This document shows, piece after piece, positions 1 to 8,942 of a stretch of 64,000 nt of DNA; position 1 is the stretch's first letter; every line of letters begins with the position of its first letter. Both the position numbers and the translations under genes were made by a program. Origin of the DNA: an uncultured Roseiflexaceae bacterium (GTDB lineage Bacteria; Chloroflexota; Chloroflexia; Chloroflexales; Roseiflexaceae). Location of the stretch: the NCBI GenBank assembly GCA_937988885.1, contig CALKHR010000154.1, positions 48,752 through 112,751 on the forward strand. The letters are read 5' to 3'. The notes under the pieces were generated by a model that saw only the letters and a program-made list of their open reading frames with translations, was not told where the DNA came from and did not search any database.

Positions 1-2
1 AC

Positions 3-446
3 GGATACCTACAAGAGGGCAATTCACTGCTGTACGCCGCCATCAAGTGGCTCGTGTTCGGCCAGTTCCTGCCCAATAACGGCTACGATGTGCAGCTCGG
101 CCCGATCGCTTTGGGCGCGTGGATCGGCCTGCTCATCACGATGATCAATATGCTGCCGGTCGGCCAACTCGACGGCGGCCATGTGGCGTATGCCCTGCTC
201 GGTCGGCGCTCCACCTACCTGGCCTACGCCATGCTCGGCCTGTGCATCGCTCTGGGGTTAGCCATCCCCAATAACTACGTCTGGCTGATCTGGGGAGTGA
301 TGGCCTTCTTCATCGGGCCGCAGCACCCACCACCGCTCAACGACATCTCCAATATCAGCGGCAAACACATCACGCTGGCGATCTTCGGCTTGATCATCTT
401 TGTGTTGCTGCTGATGCCTGTCCCGCTGCAAGTGGTACAACCCTAA
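3..446 (+). CDS. Site-2 protease family (M50) zinc metalloprotease, C-terminal part
   Basis: The reading frame is open to the left edge of the window, so the N-terminal part, including any HExxH zinc motif, is missing; the GTG at 54 is an internal codon. The visible part carries the second M50 signature NMLPVGQLDGGH, in which the Asp is the third zinc ligand of site-2 proteases, flanked by hydrophobic segments. After LDGGH come two or three further membrane helices and a short hydrophobic tail ending VVQP. Members cleave substrates inside the membrane, but the substrate cannot be told here. The family call is firm; the subfamily is unknown. Confidence 0.85.
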   Translation, partial: GYLQEGNSLLYAAIKWLVFGQFLPNNGYDVQLGPIALGAWIGLLITMINMLPVGQLDGGHVAYALLGRRSTYLAYAMLGLCIALGLAIPNNYVWLIWGVMAFFIGPQHPPPLNDISNISGKHITLAIFGLIIFVLLLMPVPLQVVQP

Positions 447-466
447 GCTCAGTTGTATGTGGAAAA

Positions 467-494
467 AGAGCGCCGCCTCACTGGGCGACGCTCT
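467..494 (-). terminator. Rho-independent terminator of the flavin reductase gene
   Basis: An 11-bp stem with one mismatch (AGAGCGCCGCC paired with GGCGACGCTCT) encloses a short loop. Read on the minus strand it is followed by TTTTT, so it fits termination of the minus-strand gene ending at 591. It lies 21 bases after the plus-strand stop at 446 and may hold back both convergent transcripts. Confidence 0.7.
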
Positions 495-590
495 ACCACG
501 ATGCCTTGTGAGAACTACAAGACCGGGTAACGTTACAGGGCTGCAGGTGCCCAATCGGTGTGGCGGTCGTATGAGCCTCTGTCGCCTGAC

Positions 591-1070
591 CTATCCGGCG
601 TAGCTCATCCCCGATGAACCTGTCGTCATCAGCGGCACATCATTGCGCAACTCGGCCTCCACAATCTCGCCGAGCACAATATCGTGATCCCCGCCCGAGA
701 GCCAACCCGTAATCCGACACTCCAAGTAACCAATCCCACCCTCTAAGATCGGGCTGCCCGTGACAGGCCCGGGAGTCGCGGCGTAATTGCCGAACTTATC
801 GCCAACCTTCGCATACTTCTGCCCGAACGAACCAGCCTCCTTGCGCTGCTCATCGCTCATAAAATTCAGCGCAAACGCGCCACTGCGCTTCATCACACTG
901 GTCGTGTGCGCCGAGCCTTTCACAGCCACCGCCACCAGCGGCGGGCTGAACGACGCCTGCATCACCCACGTCACTAGCATGCCGCCGCGCTCACCGTCCG
1001 CCTCCGCCGTCATCACATACAAACCGTATGGCAACTTATGCAGCAGATCCGACTTCGCCTGTTCGTTCAT
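591..1070 (-). CDS. Flavin reductase-like domain protein (FMN-binding split barrel)
   Basis: A 159-residue protein matching the flavin reductase-like family, which binds FMN and usually reduces free flavin with NAD(P)H or supports a partner monooxygenase. Visible family features are the N-terminal LPYGLYVMTA strand, PPLVAVAVKGSAHT, FALNFMSDEQ, and the conserved GYLECRI followed by DHDIVLGEI near the C-terminus. The start is supported by AAGGAGGT seven bases upstream of ATG at 1070. The gene follows the EamA transporter gene by 19 bases on the same strand, so the two are probably co-transcribed. The actual substrate is not visible from sequence. Confidence 0.85.
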   Translation of the reverse strand: MNEQAKSDLLHKLPYGLYVMTAEADGERGGMLVTWVMQASFSPPLVAVAVKGSAHTTSVMKRSGAFALNFMSDEQRKEAGSFGQKYAKVGDKFGNYAATPGPVTGSPILEGGIGYLECRITGWLSGGDHDIVLGEIVEAELRNDVPLMTTGSSGMSYAG

Positions 1071-1089
1071 CGTACGACCTCCTTATGTT

Positions 1090-1935
1090 CTACGCCGCAA
1101 TCAAACCGATCGCAGCAAGCATCACCACAATGCCCAGCCTCTGCAAGCGAGAGGCCCGTTCGCCAAGGACGAACATAGCCAATAGCACCGTGCTAGCCGG
1201 ATACATCGACGACAGAATCGCAGCAATATCGAGTCGTCCGGCCTGCGTAGCCACCAAAAAGAACACATTCCCGATCACATCGAGCATGCCCGCCACCATC
1301 GCCAATACCAGCGTACGGGGCACCAACTGCCCAGTGAATCCGCGCCGCACCAACGCGAGCGGCAACACCAGCGACAGCGAAGCCGTTCGTGCTATGGCGA
1401 GCGGCCAAAACACCCCATCATCGCCCGCTTGGTCGAGCAACACGAACACACAGCCGAACGAGAAGCCTGCCAAGATCGCGAGGCCCAACCCCTTGCTGCT
1501 GCCAACTCTGCCGCCGGTGCCGGCCAAAATCCACACACCCACCAACGCCAAACCGAAACCCCACAACGTCAACGGCGAGGGCAGACCTTCCAGCCACAAC
1601 CCAACAGCCGTAGGCACTGCCGCAGTCAACACCGCCGAGAGCGGAGCCACCAAACTCATCTGCCCGATCGACAGTGCGTGGTAGAACACGATGAGTCCGA
1701 GCACACCGCAGTAACCAGCCACAACGCTCCACAATAACACGTTCGTGGTTGGGAACGACTCACCCCAGAGCAGCGCTAAGCTGATCAACAATAGTAAACC
1801 GCAGACTTGACCCAATGCCAGCACGCCGAGCACCGACATGCGCTTCGAGGCAAGCCCGCCGCTGAAATCACCAGCACCCCATGTTAATGCTGAGGCTAAA
1901 CCACATGTAATCGCAATAACCTCTGCCCTCAGCAT
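1090..1935 (-). CDS. EamA/DMT-superfamily transporter
   Basis: A 281-residue, almost wholly hydrophobic protein with about ten predicted membrane helices arranged as two EamA repeats (roughly residues 5-135 and 150-280), the usual layout of drug/metabolite exporters. The N-terminus reads ALTWGAGDFSGG and the second repeat ends SMYPASTVLLAMFVLGERASRLQRLG, a typical EamA half. GGAGGAG stands five bases before ATG at 1935. It is first in a short operon with the flavin reductase. Substrate unknown: relatives export amino acids, nucleosides or metabolites. Confidence 0.85.
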   Translation of the reverse strand: MLRAEVIAITCGLASALTWGAGDFSGGLASKRMSVLGVLALGQVCGLLLLISLALLWGESFPTTNVLLWSVVAGYCGVLGLIVFYHALSIGQMSLVAPLSAVLTAAVPTAVGLWLEGLPSPLTLWGFGLALVGVWILAGTGGRVGSSKGLGLAILAGFSFGCVFVLLDQAGDDGVFWPLAIARTASLSLVLPLALVRRGFTGQLVPRTLVLAMVAGMLDVIGNVFFLVATQAGRLDIAAILSSMYPASTVLLAMFVLGERASRLQRLGIVVMLAAIGLIAA

Positions 1936-2341
1936 ACCTACTCCTCCGTTTGAACCACAAATGACCTAGAAACCAACATATTCCATACACCAGAGCAGTA
2001 TACCGAGCAACAGGTAGGTCGGCTGCATTGCCAAGTTAGGCAGTGCGCTTGAGTGTACGCGACGATATGCTAAGTTACATACCCTACAGTATAGCGCACT
2101 GCCAGGGCACCTATGCTACATCCGAGCGAACAAGCGATAGCGAGCCGTCTATCGAGACACGCAAAGCCGAAGCGCTGCACGTAGCAGCCCTTAGAGCGTT
2201 CACCGCCACCGAAAACGGCATTCACAGCGCATTATTCAAGCGAATGGGGAGAAAAGAAGCAGGGGAAACCAAACAACATATCACGGGACCTGGCGCGAGC
2301 GTCAGATCCCGTGACACATCAACATGGAAACAGAATCATTC
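1936..2341. other. Intergenic region, no supported gene
   Basis: About 400 bases between two minus-strand genes. A 100-codon plus-strand reading frame here has no recognisable domain, an odd composition and no convincing ribosome site, so it is not called. The right end holds the probable terminator of the HU gene. The rest shows nothing I can name. Confidence 0.5.
2281..2314 (-). terminator. Hairpin downstream of the HU gene
   Basis: An 8-bp perfect stem (TCACGGGA / TCCCGTGA), extendable by CTG/CAG pairing, sits 28 bases past the HU stop codon. On the minus strand it is followed by a U-rich but interrupted stretch (ATATGTTGTTTGG), so it is a plausible, not classic, terminator. Confidence 0.5.
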
Positions 2342-2686
2342 TTAGCTGCGGCGAGTGGAGCGACCAGCAACAGCGGACTTAAACTCGCTGCCAGGGGTGA
2401 ATCGCACCGAGGTCTGAGCGGGGATCTTGATTTTCTCGCGGGTGCGGATGTTGGTGCCCATACGAGCGGCACGTTGGCTGCGGCGGAAGGTACCAAAGCC
2501 CGTCAGAGTGACGTTCTGGCCCGAAGCGACCTTCTGCTTGATGGTGTCCAATACCGTATCAACGATCTCGGCCACCTGACGACGGCTATAACCCTGCGTT
2601 TGCGCGGTTACTTCTTCGATTAAGCTGGTTTTGCCGTAGCCACTGCGCCCACTGGTGCGGTTGGCGTTCCGATTCTTATCGGTCAT
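2342..2686 (-). CDS. HU-family DNA-binding protein with basic tails
   Basis: The 114-residue protein has the HU/IHF fold signature: KTSLIEEVTAQTQGYSRRQVAEIVDTVLDTI, then GQNVTLTGFGTF and the DNA-clamping arm ending in KIPAQTSVRFTPGSEFKSAV. HU dimers bend and compact DNA. It is longer than the usual 90 residues, with a Lys/Arg/Asn-rich N-terminal extension of about 15 residues and a short basic C-terminal tail. I chose ATG at 2686 over an upstream in-frame codon because AAGGAGGTG lies just before it. It is monocistronic. Confidence 0.92.
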   Translation of the reverse strand: MTDKNRNANRTSGRSGYGKTSLIEEVTAQTQGYSRRQVAEIVDTVLDTIKQKVASGQNVTLTGFGTFRRSQRAARMGTNIRTREKIKIPAQTSVRFTPGSEFKSAVAGRSTRRS

Positions 2687-2983
2687 GACAAACACCTCCT
2701 TTTCTCTCGTGGGCGCGCCGATGCGCCCCACTATTCTCGCTTACCTATAATACACCCTTTGTCAAGCCCTTTTTGCATATAAAGGCGTATTATCAGCGGA
2801 ACGTGGATAAATCCGCACAGATCGCGCATTTCATTATACTTTCGGCGACTTCGAAATTTGTACACCTCAATGGGTGTTTTAGGATAATATATGATGTATT
2901 ATCCCAAATTCATTCACTATCAGCTACATCCCCTTTTCTACTATTCACCCCTCCAAATAGCATAGATTCCCATTTTCATCTGC
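2687..2983. other. AT-rich intergenic region upstream of the HU gene
   Basis: About 300 bases of AT-rich sequence between uraH and the HU gene. A TTGACA hexamer is present on the minus strand (2765-2760), but no properly spaced -10 box could be matched to it, so no promoter is called. No gene seen. Confidence 0.4.
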
Positions 2984-3319
2984 CTAGCTGCCACGGTACG
3001 AACTACAAGCATACCGTGAGGCCAACAACGGCACATGGTAATGGCGTGTTTGCGTGATTTGGAAGGCAATAATCACCTCGGTGAGAAAATCGCTAGCACG
3101 CCCCTGATCGCTAAAATACCCCGCCACATCGAACGAAATTTGGTATAGACCGAGTGGCAGATCATCGCCACCAAGGTGCCCGATCCGCCCATCCTGGTTC
3201 GTCCGTTGGCTATCGAGCACGGTCAGTGTATCGCCATCGCGGCGCGCCAATGTCACCAACACGCCGCGCGCCGGTTCACCCAGCTCCGTATCAAGCACAT
3301 GCGTCGAAAGTGTCGCCAT
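2984..3319 (-). CDS. uraH: 5-hydroxyisourate hydrolase (transthyretin-like)
   Basis: A 111-residue transthyretin-related protein that hydrolyses 5-hydroxyisourate to OHCU in urate degradation. It starts MATLSTHVLDTELGEPA with the active-site His of the STHVLD motif, continues with the conserved Arg in NQDGRIG, then HYHVPLLAS, and ends in the diagnostic C-terminal YRGS, which separates HIUase from true transthyretins. ATG at 3319 has AAGGAGGTG directly upstream. It follows the giant membrane protein by 12 bases, so it is probably co-transcribed, although no other urate gene is in the window. The sequence before YRGS (YACSS) is slightly unusual for the family. Confidence 0.93.
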   Translation of the reverse strand: MATLSTHVLDTELGEPARGVLVTLARRDGDTLTVLDSQRTNQDGRIGHLGGDDLPLGLYQISFDVAGYFSDQGRASDFLTEVIIAFQITQTRHYHVPLLASRYACSSYRGS

Positions 3320-3331
3320 CTCTGCACCTCC

Positions 3332-6300
3332 TTAGCGAGTGATCGTGATCGGTACCCGCACCACAGCATCCGCAAGTTCTACATCGCCATTCCGCAGCGG
3401 CAAGCGCTCCAGCGAGGGCCAACGGTAGATCCCAAAAGCCAGGGTATAGTCACCGACGGGTAGGTCAGGCGGCAGAGCGACGTTACGCGAGTCGAGCACG
3501 GTATCGCCGGACCGCCACAGCGAGGTGGGCCAACCGCCACGCGCAGGCGCACCATCGGCCTGCGTGATGAGCGTGCCCTGCGCGTCCAATAGATGCACCA
3601 ACACGCTCCGCTCCTCGCCGGGAGCATCCAGAGCCTGCCACCACAGCGTCAACAGCAGCGCTTCTCCAGGCCGCGCGCTGCGCCGATCCAGGGCGTACCC
3701 GAGCAAACGAGTGTCGCTGCCCACTTGGAGGTGCAGCACCTCCGGCGGGCGATTGACGGTCGTGAAAGCCAGCGGAATCGGCAACGTGAGCACCGGGCCA
3801 ACCGCGCCATCGGCGCTCACCTCAAACTCAAACAGCGTGCCAGGCGAGGCTAGCAGCGCCGCGCCAGCGCTCACCTGCAACCGAGCGCGGTATTTCCCCT
3901 CCCGTAAGCCATCAAACTGCGCACCGAACGGCAACGGCGCGCCGTCGGCATCCACAACCTGCAACGCGCCATTGCTCACATCAAGCTCGAAGGTGGCTTG
4001 ACGCGTGCCAGCCGCCAATTCAACGCCATACCAACCGTGATGCAGGCTGCGATCGGTATCCCATATATCGAGCGCCACTGTCGTTGGACCGCTCTGCGGC
4101 TGCGCGGTGGTGACGGTAGCGGTCACGCGCGTGCCTTCCACGTGAGCCTGTGCGGCGAGCGCCATCCCTCCAGGCACCGCGCGCTGGCTCAGTCCAGGTG
4201 TGCTCGCCTCGGCCAGTGTGGCAGCTCGCAGCAAGAACGGCGCGTTGCCGCTGTTGCGCACACTGATCGTACGCCCGGTGGGCGTGGCACCCACCGACAC
4301 ATACACGCCACCCGCCGCAACATCCACCGATTGACCATCGATCTCTAGCGTGGTTGGCTCCAGCGAGGCCACCAGTAGCGTCAATTGGCGCTCGGGGCCG
4401 CCATCCAACATGGTTGCGCCCAAGGCCAAGTTCTGCGCGCCGAGCGTCAACTCCTGCGCTGCGCCCGGCTCTAGCAGCGTGCTCAACCGCAGATTGGCGA
4501 GCGCGCCAGTGGGCCGTTGGTAGAGCGCGAACGAGCCGCCCTGCCAGATCGCCTCGCCGTATCCCCACGCCCTGGGATCCTCAGCTAGCGGCAACAGCGC
4601 GTAATCGCCGAGCGCATCGGGCGTGCTGCTGCCACCCGAGGTGTAGCCCGTCTTGACACGGCCAAGCACCGTCGTATGATCGAGCATGTAGGAGGCCAGT
4701 CCGCTGATCACGCCCTCTGTACGCGCATCGTCATCGAGCATCACGGTGCTACCCGCCGGGATGAGTTGCCGCAATTCCAACAGCGCTGGGAAATCGTTCG
4801 GGTATAGGCCGGGCCGCTCCCAGTGATCCGCCACAATCCGCGCTTGGCTCATACCAAGCGGCACGAACAGCAGCAGCGGCACGACGCTGGCGAGCATCCT
4901 GATCTTGCCGGGCACCAGCGCAAGCAACGCCTGACAGCCCGCCGCCGCCGCACCCACAAACACGAATCCAGCGTAGGATGCGCCTTTCATGTAGGCGTAG
5001 GGGTACTGCTCGCCCCAGCGCAGCCAGGCCAGATACAGCAATCCGCCAGCGACCAAGCCCACCCAGCGCAACCGCGCACTACCCGACGAAGCGTGCTCGC
5101 CCGTCGCACCACGCAGCCGATTGGTTGGCAACAGCAGTGCGGCCACGATCAAGCCGATGATCGCGATGGTGCCCATCTGCTGGATCGGCGAAACGGGGAT
5201 ATCCTCGTTGATGCCGTGTGCGTAGGGCGTGGTGCCAACAATATCGCTAAACGGAATGTATCGAAACACGCCGAGCGTCGTGATCTGGGCATCGTAGCGG
5301 AAGGCGAAGCCCCGCCAATAATCGATCAGCGCGGGGATCGACAGCACGATCGTGGTGAGACCCACTACAAGCGCCGCACCAAGCAATGCAACCACGCGCT
5401 TCAGCGGGGCCTGCGCACCGCTTGCACCCTGCAACGGCTGCTCGGCCAGCACGCCGATCGCCAAGCCGACCGCCAACGGCACCCACAACGTCATCGCGGC
5501 GTAGTAGGCCACGATCTGCGCTGCTACTGTGAGCGCCGCCACCAGCACAATCGCGATGGTTTGAGCGCGCCGCTCGCTCCGGTACAGCGCAAGGTACTCC
5601 ACGGCTGCCACACAGGTCACCAAGCCCAGCGGGATCAGCGCCCAAGCCGAGATCTGCTTCTCGAAGTTAAAGTAGATGATCCACAGCAACAGCGCGCCAG
5701 CACTGGCCCAAGCCGCTCCGAGCAGCGCAGCAGGACGTTGAAGCGCAAACGTGGCGCGCAACATCACGTAAACAGCCAGCACACCCAGCGCCCGCATCCA
5801 AGCCATCAGCGGCACAAACGTCAATATCGCCTCTATGCCAGTCAGCAGATCGATCTGCCCTTGCCAGAGCGCAAAGCCGAGCGTCTTGCCGATCCGGGGC
5901 GGATCGCTCACCAAGTCGCGCAGCGGATTCATGGGCGCCGAGCGTATCGCCGAGATCGGGCCACGTTCAAGGTAACGCACGGTCGGCAGCGCAGTCTCGA
6001 TATCCCAACCGCCGCCAATGATCGCCCAATGGCCGTAGTGCAACAGCGGTGCGATGCCAATCAGCAGCGTGACCAGCAACAGCACCAACAACGGCCACTC
6101 GCTGCGCAGCAAGGCGATGACCCGTGGAGGGCCGCCACGTCGCCATGCCAGCACATTCAGTACGCCAGCGCCAACGATCGCAGCGATCAGCGCGGGCAAC
6201 AGGCCCGTGATCGTCCACACAAACAGGTAGCCGATCAGGATCACCAGCGCGTAGCCAAGCAGCGGGGATAACAAGCCGGAGTAGGGGCGTAACGCGGGTG

Positions 6301-6394
6301 GTAGGCCCAACCGCGATAGTCCCCAACCGCACCACAATGCCAGCGCGCTCGCGCCAGCCAGAATCACAAACAGTTGCAGATACATCAATTCCAT
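3332..6394 (-). CDS. Giant polytopic membrane protein, glycosyltransferase-like, with C-terminal beta domains
   Basis: About 1,020 residues. The first half is highly hydrophobic, with some twelve or more predicted membrane helices, starting at MELMYLQLFVILAGASALAL. The second half is soluble and presumably extracytoplasmic. Its last 130 residues (around LLGYALDRRSARPGEALLLTLWWQAL and GGWPTSLWRSGD) resemble a beta domain I associate with the C-termini of Chloroflexota GT39-like membrane proteins. No aspartate-rich catalytic motif was assigned, so the enzymatic role is inferred from architecture and from the divergent GT gene at 6510. ATG at 6394 is preferred to a start 75 bases upstream because GAGAG precedes it and the extension is non-hydrophobic. 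It precedes uraH by 12 bases. Confidence 0.7.
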   Translation of the reverse strand: MELMYLQLFVILAGASALALWCGWGLSRLGLPPALRPYSGLLSPLLGYALVILIGYLFVWTITGLLPALIAAIVGAGVLNVLAWRRGGPPRVIALLRSEWPLLVLLLVTLLIGIAPLLHYGHWAIIGGGWDIETALPTVRYLERGPISAIRSAPMNPLRDLVSDPPRIGKTLGFALWQGQIDLLTGIEAILTFVPLMAWMRALGVLAVYVMLRATFALQRPAALLGAAWASAGALLLWIIYFNFEKQISAWALIPLGLVTCVAAVEYLALYRSERRAQTIAIVLVAALTVAAQIVAYYAAMTLWVPLAVGLAIGVLAEQPLQGASGAQAPLKRVVALLGAALVVGLTTIVLSIPALIDYWRGFAFRYDAQITTLGVFRYIPFSDIVGTTPYAHGINEDIPVSPIQQMGTIAIIGLIVAALLLPTNRLRGATGEHASSGSARLRWVGLVAGGLLYLAWLRWGEQYPYAYMKGASYAGFVFVGAAAAGCQALLALVPGKIRMLASVVPLLLFVPLGMSQARIVADHWERPGLYPNDFPALLELRQLIPAGSTVMLDDDARTEGVISGLASYMLDHTTVLGRVKTGYTSGGSSTPDALGDYALLPLAEDPRAWGYGEAIWQGGSFALYQRPTGALANLRLSTLLEPGAAQELTLGAQNLALGATMLDGGPERQLTLLVASLEPTTLEIDGQSVDVAAGGVYVSVGATPTGRTISVRNSGNAPFLLRAATLAEASTPGLSQRAVPGGMALAAQAHVEGTRVTATVTTAQPQSGPTTVALDIWDTDRSLHHGWYGVELAAGTRQATFELDVSNGALQVVDADGAPLPFGAQFDGLREGKYRARLQVSAGAALLASPGTLFEFEVSADGAVGPVLTLPIPLAFTTVNRPPEVLHLQVGSDTRLLGYALDRRSARPGEALLLTLWWQALDAPGEERSVLVHLLDAQGTLITQADGAPARGGWPTSLWRSGDTVLDSRNVALPPDLPVGDYTLAFGIYRWPSLERLPLRNGDVELADAVVRVPITITR

Positions 6395-6509
6395 CTCTCG
6401 ACAGGTAGCCCGCCCATTATCGAGCCGAGGCCATCGCTTGTCAATAATCCACGTTGCCCTCTCAAGCAACCTATGTTAGACTCGCGGCGCTGAACCGCAA
6501 AGGAAACAC

Positions 6510-8942
6510 ATGAGTCGCGATCGCATAACCCGCTCAGTCGAGCAGCAGGCTCACCAAACTGCGCCATCGAACCGCCCACAGATCACTGGCGTTCACCTGT
6601 TGTTGCCCGTCGCTGCGGCGATCTTCGCGCTCCTGCTGTTCACGCTGCTCTACCAACTGCCCGTTACGCATCGCGTCGATATCGGCGGCTACGATGCCGC
6701 GTACACCCAGGGTTTTCGCGACCCTCTGCTGGCCAGCGCGCCCGAACTGCAAGGCTCCGACGGCAGCGCCCGCCCGATCAACGCCAATTCGTACCTGCTC
6801 TTTCCGCAGGTAGGCTTGCCTGCGCAACTCACCCTACGCCTGCGCGGCCCCGACAGCGCCACACCACCCGAGTTGCGTGTCCTGCTCAACAGCAGCAGCG
6901 AACTCGCCCAACTCGCGCCCGGCCCAGAGTGGCAGACCGTCACCTTCACCATCAACGGTGGGCTGCTCAAACCGAACGATGTGGTGATCGAGCTGCGCAG
7001 CGCCGCCGAATCGGGCATCCTGCTAGAGAGCGCCGAGTTTAGCACCAGCGGCTGGCCTATCACGCCCTACCCTGGCCAGTTGGCCTATGCGATCGTTGCC
7101 GCTGTGCTGTGCGCGATTCTGCTCGGCTGGCCCCGAGTGCAGAAGACCCAAAGCGCGGCGCAGGCCTTACGGACCACCGCAGGCCCCATTGCTCTGGCCA
7201 TCATCGGCATAGGCATCGCCTTTGTGCTGCTGTACCGCGTGGCGTTGCCGTATCCCTACCCGATTCGCTCGCTGATGCTGATCTGCGACGCGCTGCTGCT
7301 GCTGGCCGTGGTGCTACGCTACGGCCCCGCCATTGCCCGACGCTGGCCGCGCATCTACGACCTGTTGGCGCTCGGCAGCATTGTCGCGTGGTTGATCGCC
7401 ATGTTATGGTCGGCCCGCCGCCACGTCACCTTGTCTGTCCCTGGCGTCGAGAACGACTTCGGCGTGTTCGCCCGTCGCTCCACCCGCCTGTTCGGTATCT
7501 TCCAACCCAGTGGCGAATACCCCACTGCCGTCGATGGTGTGCTGCGCGCCGATGGCTTCTACAACCTTGGCTATCCCTTCCTGCTCTGGTTGCTACGCCC
7601 ACTCTACCAGGACAACCCGTTCCTGGCCGCACAGCTTATCTCGGCCCTGAGCGGCGTACTGCTGCTGCTGGCCACCTGGTGGCTCGCGCGGCTCTGGCTT
7701 GGCCCTGCCGCAGCACTGCTCGCCACGCTGATCGCGGCGCTCAGCCCGTTCATAGTGGAATACGGCCTCTACATCGGAACCGATATGCTGTTCGCTGCGT
7801 TCTGCACGCTTGCTCTGGCAACGCTGTTACAGGGTCCTAACGGTTCTGCAAACCTTAATAATGGTTCTGCAAGCCTTCGACATAGCTCAGTATGGTTCAC
7901 CATCGCAGGCATAGCTGCAGGATTCGCCTTCTTGGTGCGTCATCCTGGCATCGTGCTGCTGCCGATCGGCTGGCTTGCGCTGGCTTGGCAGGCCCGATTA
8001 TCCCTCGACCGCGCAGCATGGCGTAGGCCGATCATCATTTTCAGCGCCGCCTTTCTCTTGGCAAGCAGCCCGCAACTGATCATCAACCTGCGCGACACCG
8101 GGCAACTGCTGTTCAACCAGCAGGCCAAAAATATCTGGCTGTGCGTCTACGGGAATTGCGATTGGAGCCGCTGGAACGAGGTGCCCAACACGATCAGCCT
8201 ACGCGAGGTGGTGCTGCGCGACCCGGGACGCTTCGCGAACAACTGGCTCACGAATCTGCGTGGCTTCGTCGGCACAGGAGCCGAGGACACCAGCGAGTTC
8301 GGTCGGGCCATCCACCTGCGGCTGCTCGGCTTCCCCGCCAACTGGCTAGCGCTGGCAGGGCTGCTCGGTTGGCTGTGGCTGCTCGTGCGCAACCTGTTCG
8401 GCACGCGCAACATCAATTCGCACAACTCGCCCTGGCGGATCGGCACCCTGCTCTGCTGGCTGCTGCTCTACACGCTAGGCGTCACGGTCGGCATCCTGCT
8501 GCCACGCTTCTTCCTGCCGCTTGTGCCTGTGTACGCTATCGCCGCCGCTTGGCTGATGATGCGGATAACCGCACAGCTATCGCATCCCGCTGCACAAAGC
8601 GTCACACGACAACGCCTCCTGCGCAACGCGCCACTGTTGATCACGATTGTGCTGCTGTTCTGTTTGCGCAACGGCTTTCGTATCGGCAGCAACTATGTCC
8701 TTCAGAATCAACCACCCAGCGAGATCGCTGCGATCCAACTGGTCCAATCGACCCTTCAACCGACCGATCGGTTGATCGTGCAACTGCCCGCTCGCAGTAC
8801 CTTAGGCCAATATTCGGCGATCGCGCACTACGTTGTGAACGACCACGGCGACTATCTGCTCAGCGCCGATGCGCAACCTCCCGCTAACGCGACCGTGGTT
8901 GGCACAGCCGGTTCATTCACGCTCTACCGCTTGAACGTATGA
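6510..8942 (+). CDS. GT39-like (PMT_2) membrane glycosyltransferase
   Basis: An 810-residue polytopic protein. After an N-terminal helix (about residues 30-50) there is an extracytoplasmic beta-rich region (about 55-180), then a block of roughly twelve membrane helices. Around residues 310-345 it carries NDFGVFARRSTRLFGIF, followed by YNLGYPFLLWLLRP, the region where PMT/ArnT-like enzymes hold the acidic first-loop motif. These enzymes transfer a sugar from a lipid-phosphate carrier to protein or glycan outside the membrane. The gene is divergent from the 3332-6394 gene and overlaps the next one by four bases (ATGA), implying translational coupling. A small imperfect duplication (NGSANLNNGSAS) lies near residue 450. 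Acceptor and donor unknown. Confidence 0.8.
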   Translation: MSRDRITRSVEQQAHQTAPSNRPQITGVHLLLPVAAAIFALLLFTLLYQLPVTHRVDIGGYDAAYTQGFRDPLLASAPELQGSDGSARPINANSYLLFPQVGLPAQLTLRLRGPDSATPPELRVLLNSSSELAQLAPGPEWQTVTFTINGGLLKPNDVVIELRSAAESGILLESAEFSTSGWPITPYPGQLAYAIVAAVLCAILLGWPRVQKTQSAAQALRTTAGPIALAIIGIGIAFVLLYRVALPYPYPIRSLMLICDALLLLAVVLRYGPAIARRWPRIYDLLALGSIVAWLIAMLWSARRHVTLSVPGVENDFGVFARRSTRLFGIFQPSGEYPTAVDGVLRADGFYNLGYPFLLWLLRPLYQDNPFLAAQLISALSGVLLLLATWWLARLWLGPAAALLATLIAALSPFIVEYGLYIGTDMLFAAFCTLALATLLQGPNGSANLNNGSASLRHSSVWFTIAGIAAGFAFLVRHPGIVLLPIGWLALAWQARLSLDRAAWRRPIIIFSAAFLLASSPQLIINLRDTGQLLFNQQAKNIWLCVYGNCDWSRWNEVPNTISLREVVLRDPGRFANNWLTNLRGFVGTGAEDTSEFGRAIHLRLLGFPANWLALAGLLGWLWLLVRNLFGTRNINSHNSPWRIGTLLCWLLLYTLGVTVGILLPRFFLPLVPVYAIAAAWLMMRITAQLSHPAAQSVTRQRLLRNAPLLITIVLLFCLRNGFRIGSNYVLQNQPPSEIAAIQLVQSTLQPTDRLIVQLPARSTLGQYSAIAHYVVNDHGDYLLSADAQPPANATVVGTAGSFTLYRLNV

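Noticed and set aside
2043..2345. A 100-codon plus-strand reading frame upstream of the HU gene
   Set aside because: No domain, no good ribosome site, overlaps the HU terminator hairpin and the end of the HU gene on the other strand.
4823..6271. A 482-codon plus-strand frame
   Set aside because: It is antisense to the giant membrane protein gene; its composition (Arg, Gln, His-rich) is that of a GC-rich shadow frame, with no domain.
7840..7885. Short direct repeat GGTTCTGCAA in the GT39-like gene
   Set aside because: It is an in-frame micro-duplication in a membrane-protein loop, without wider significance that I can support.
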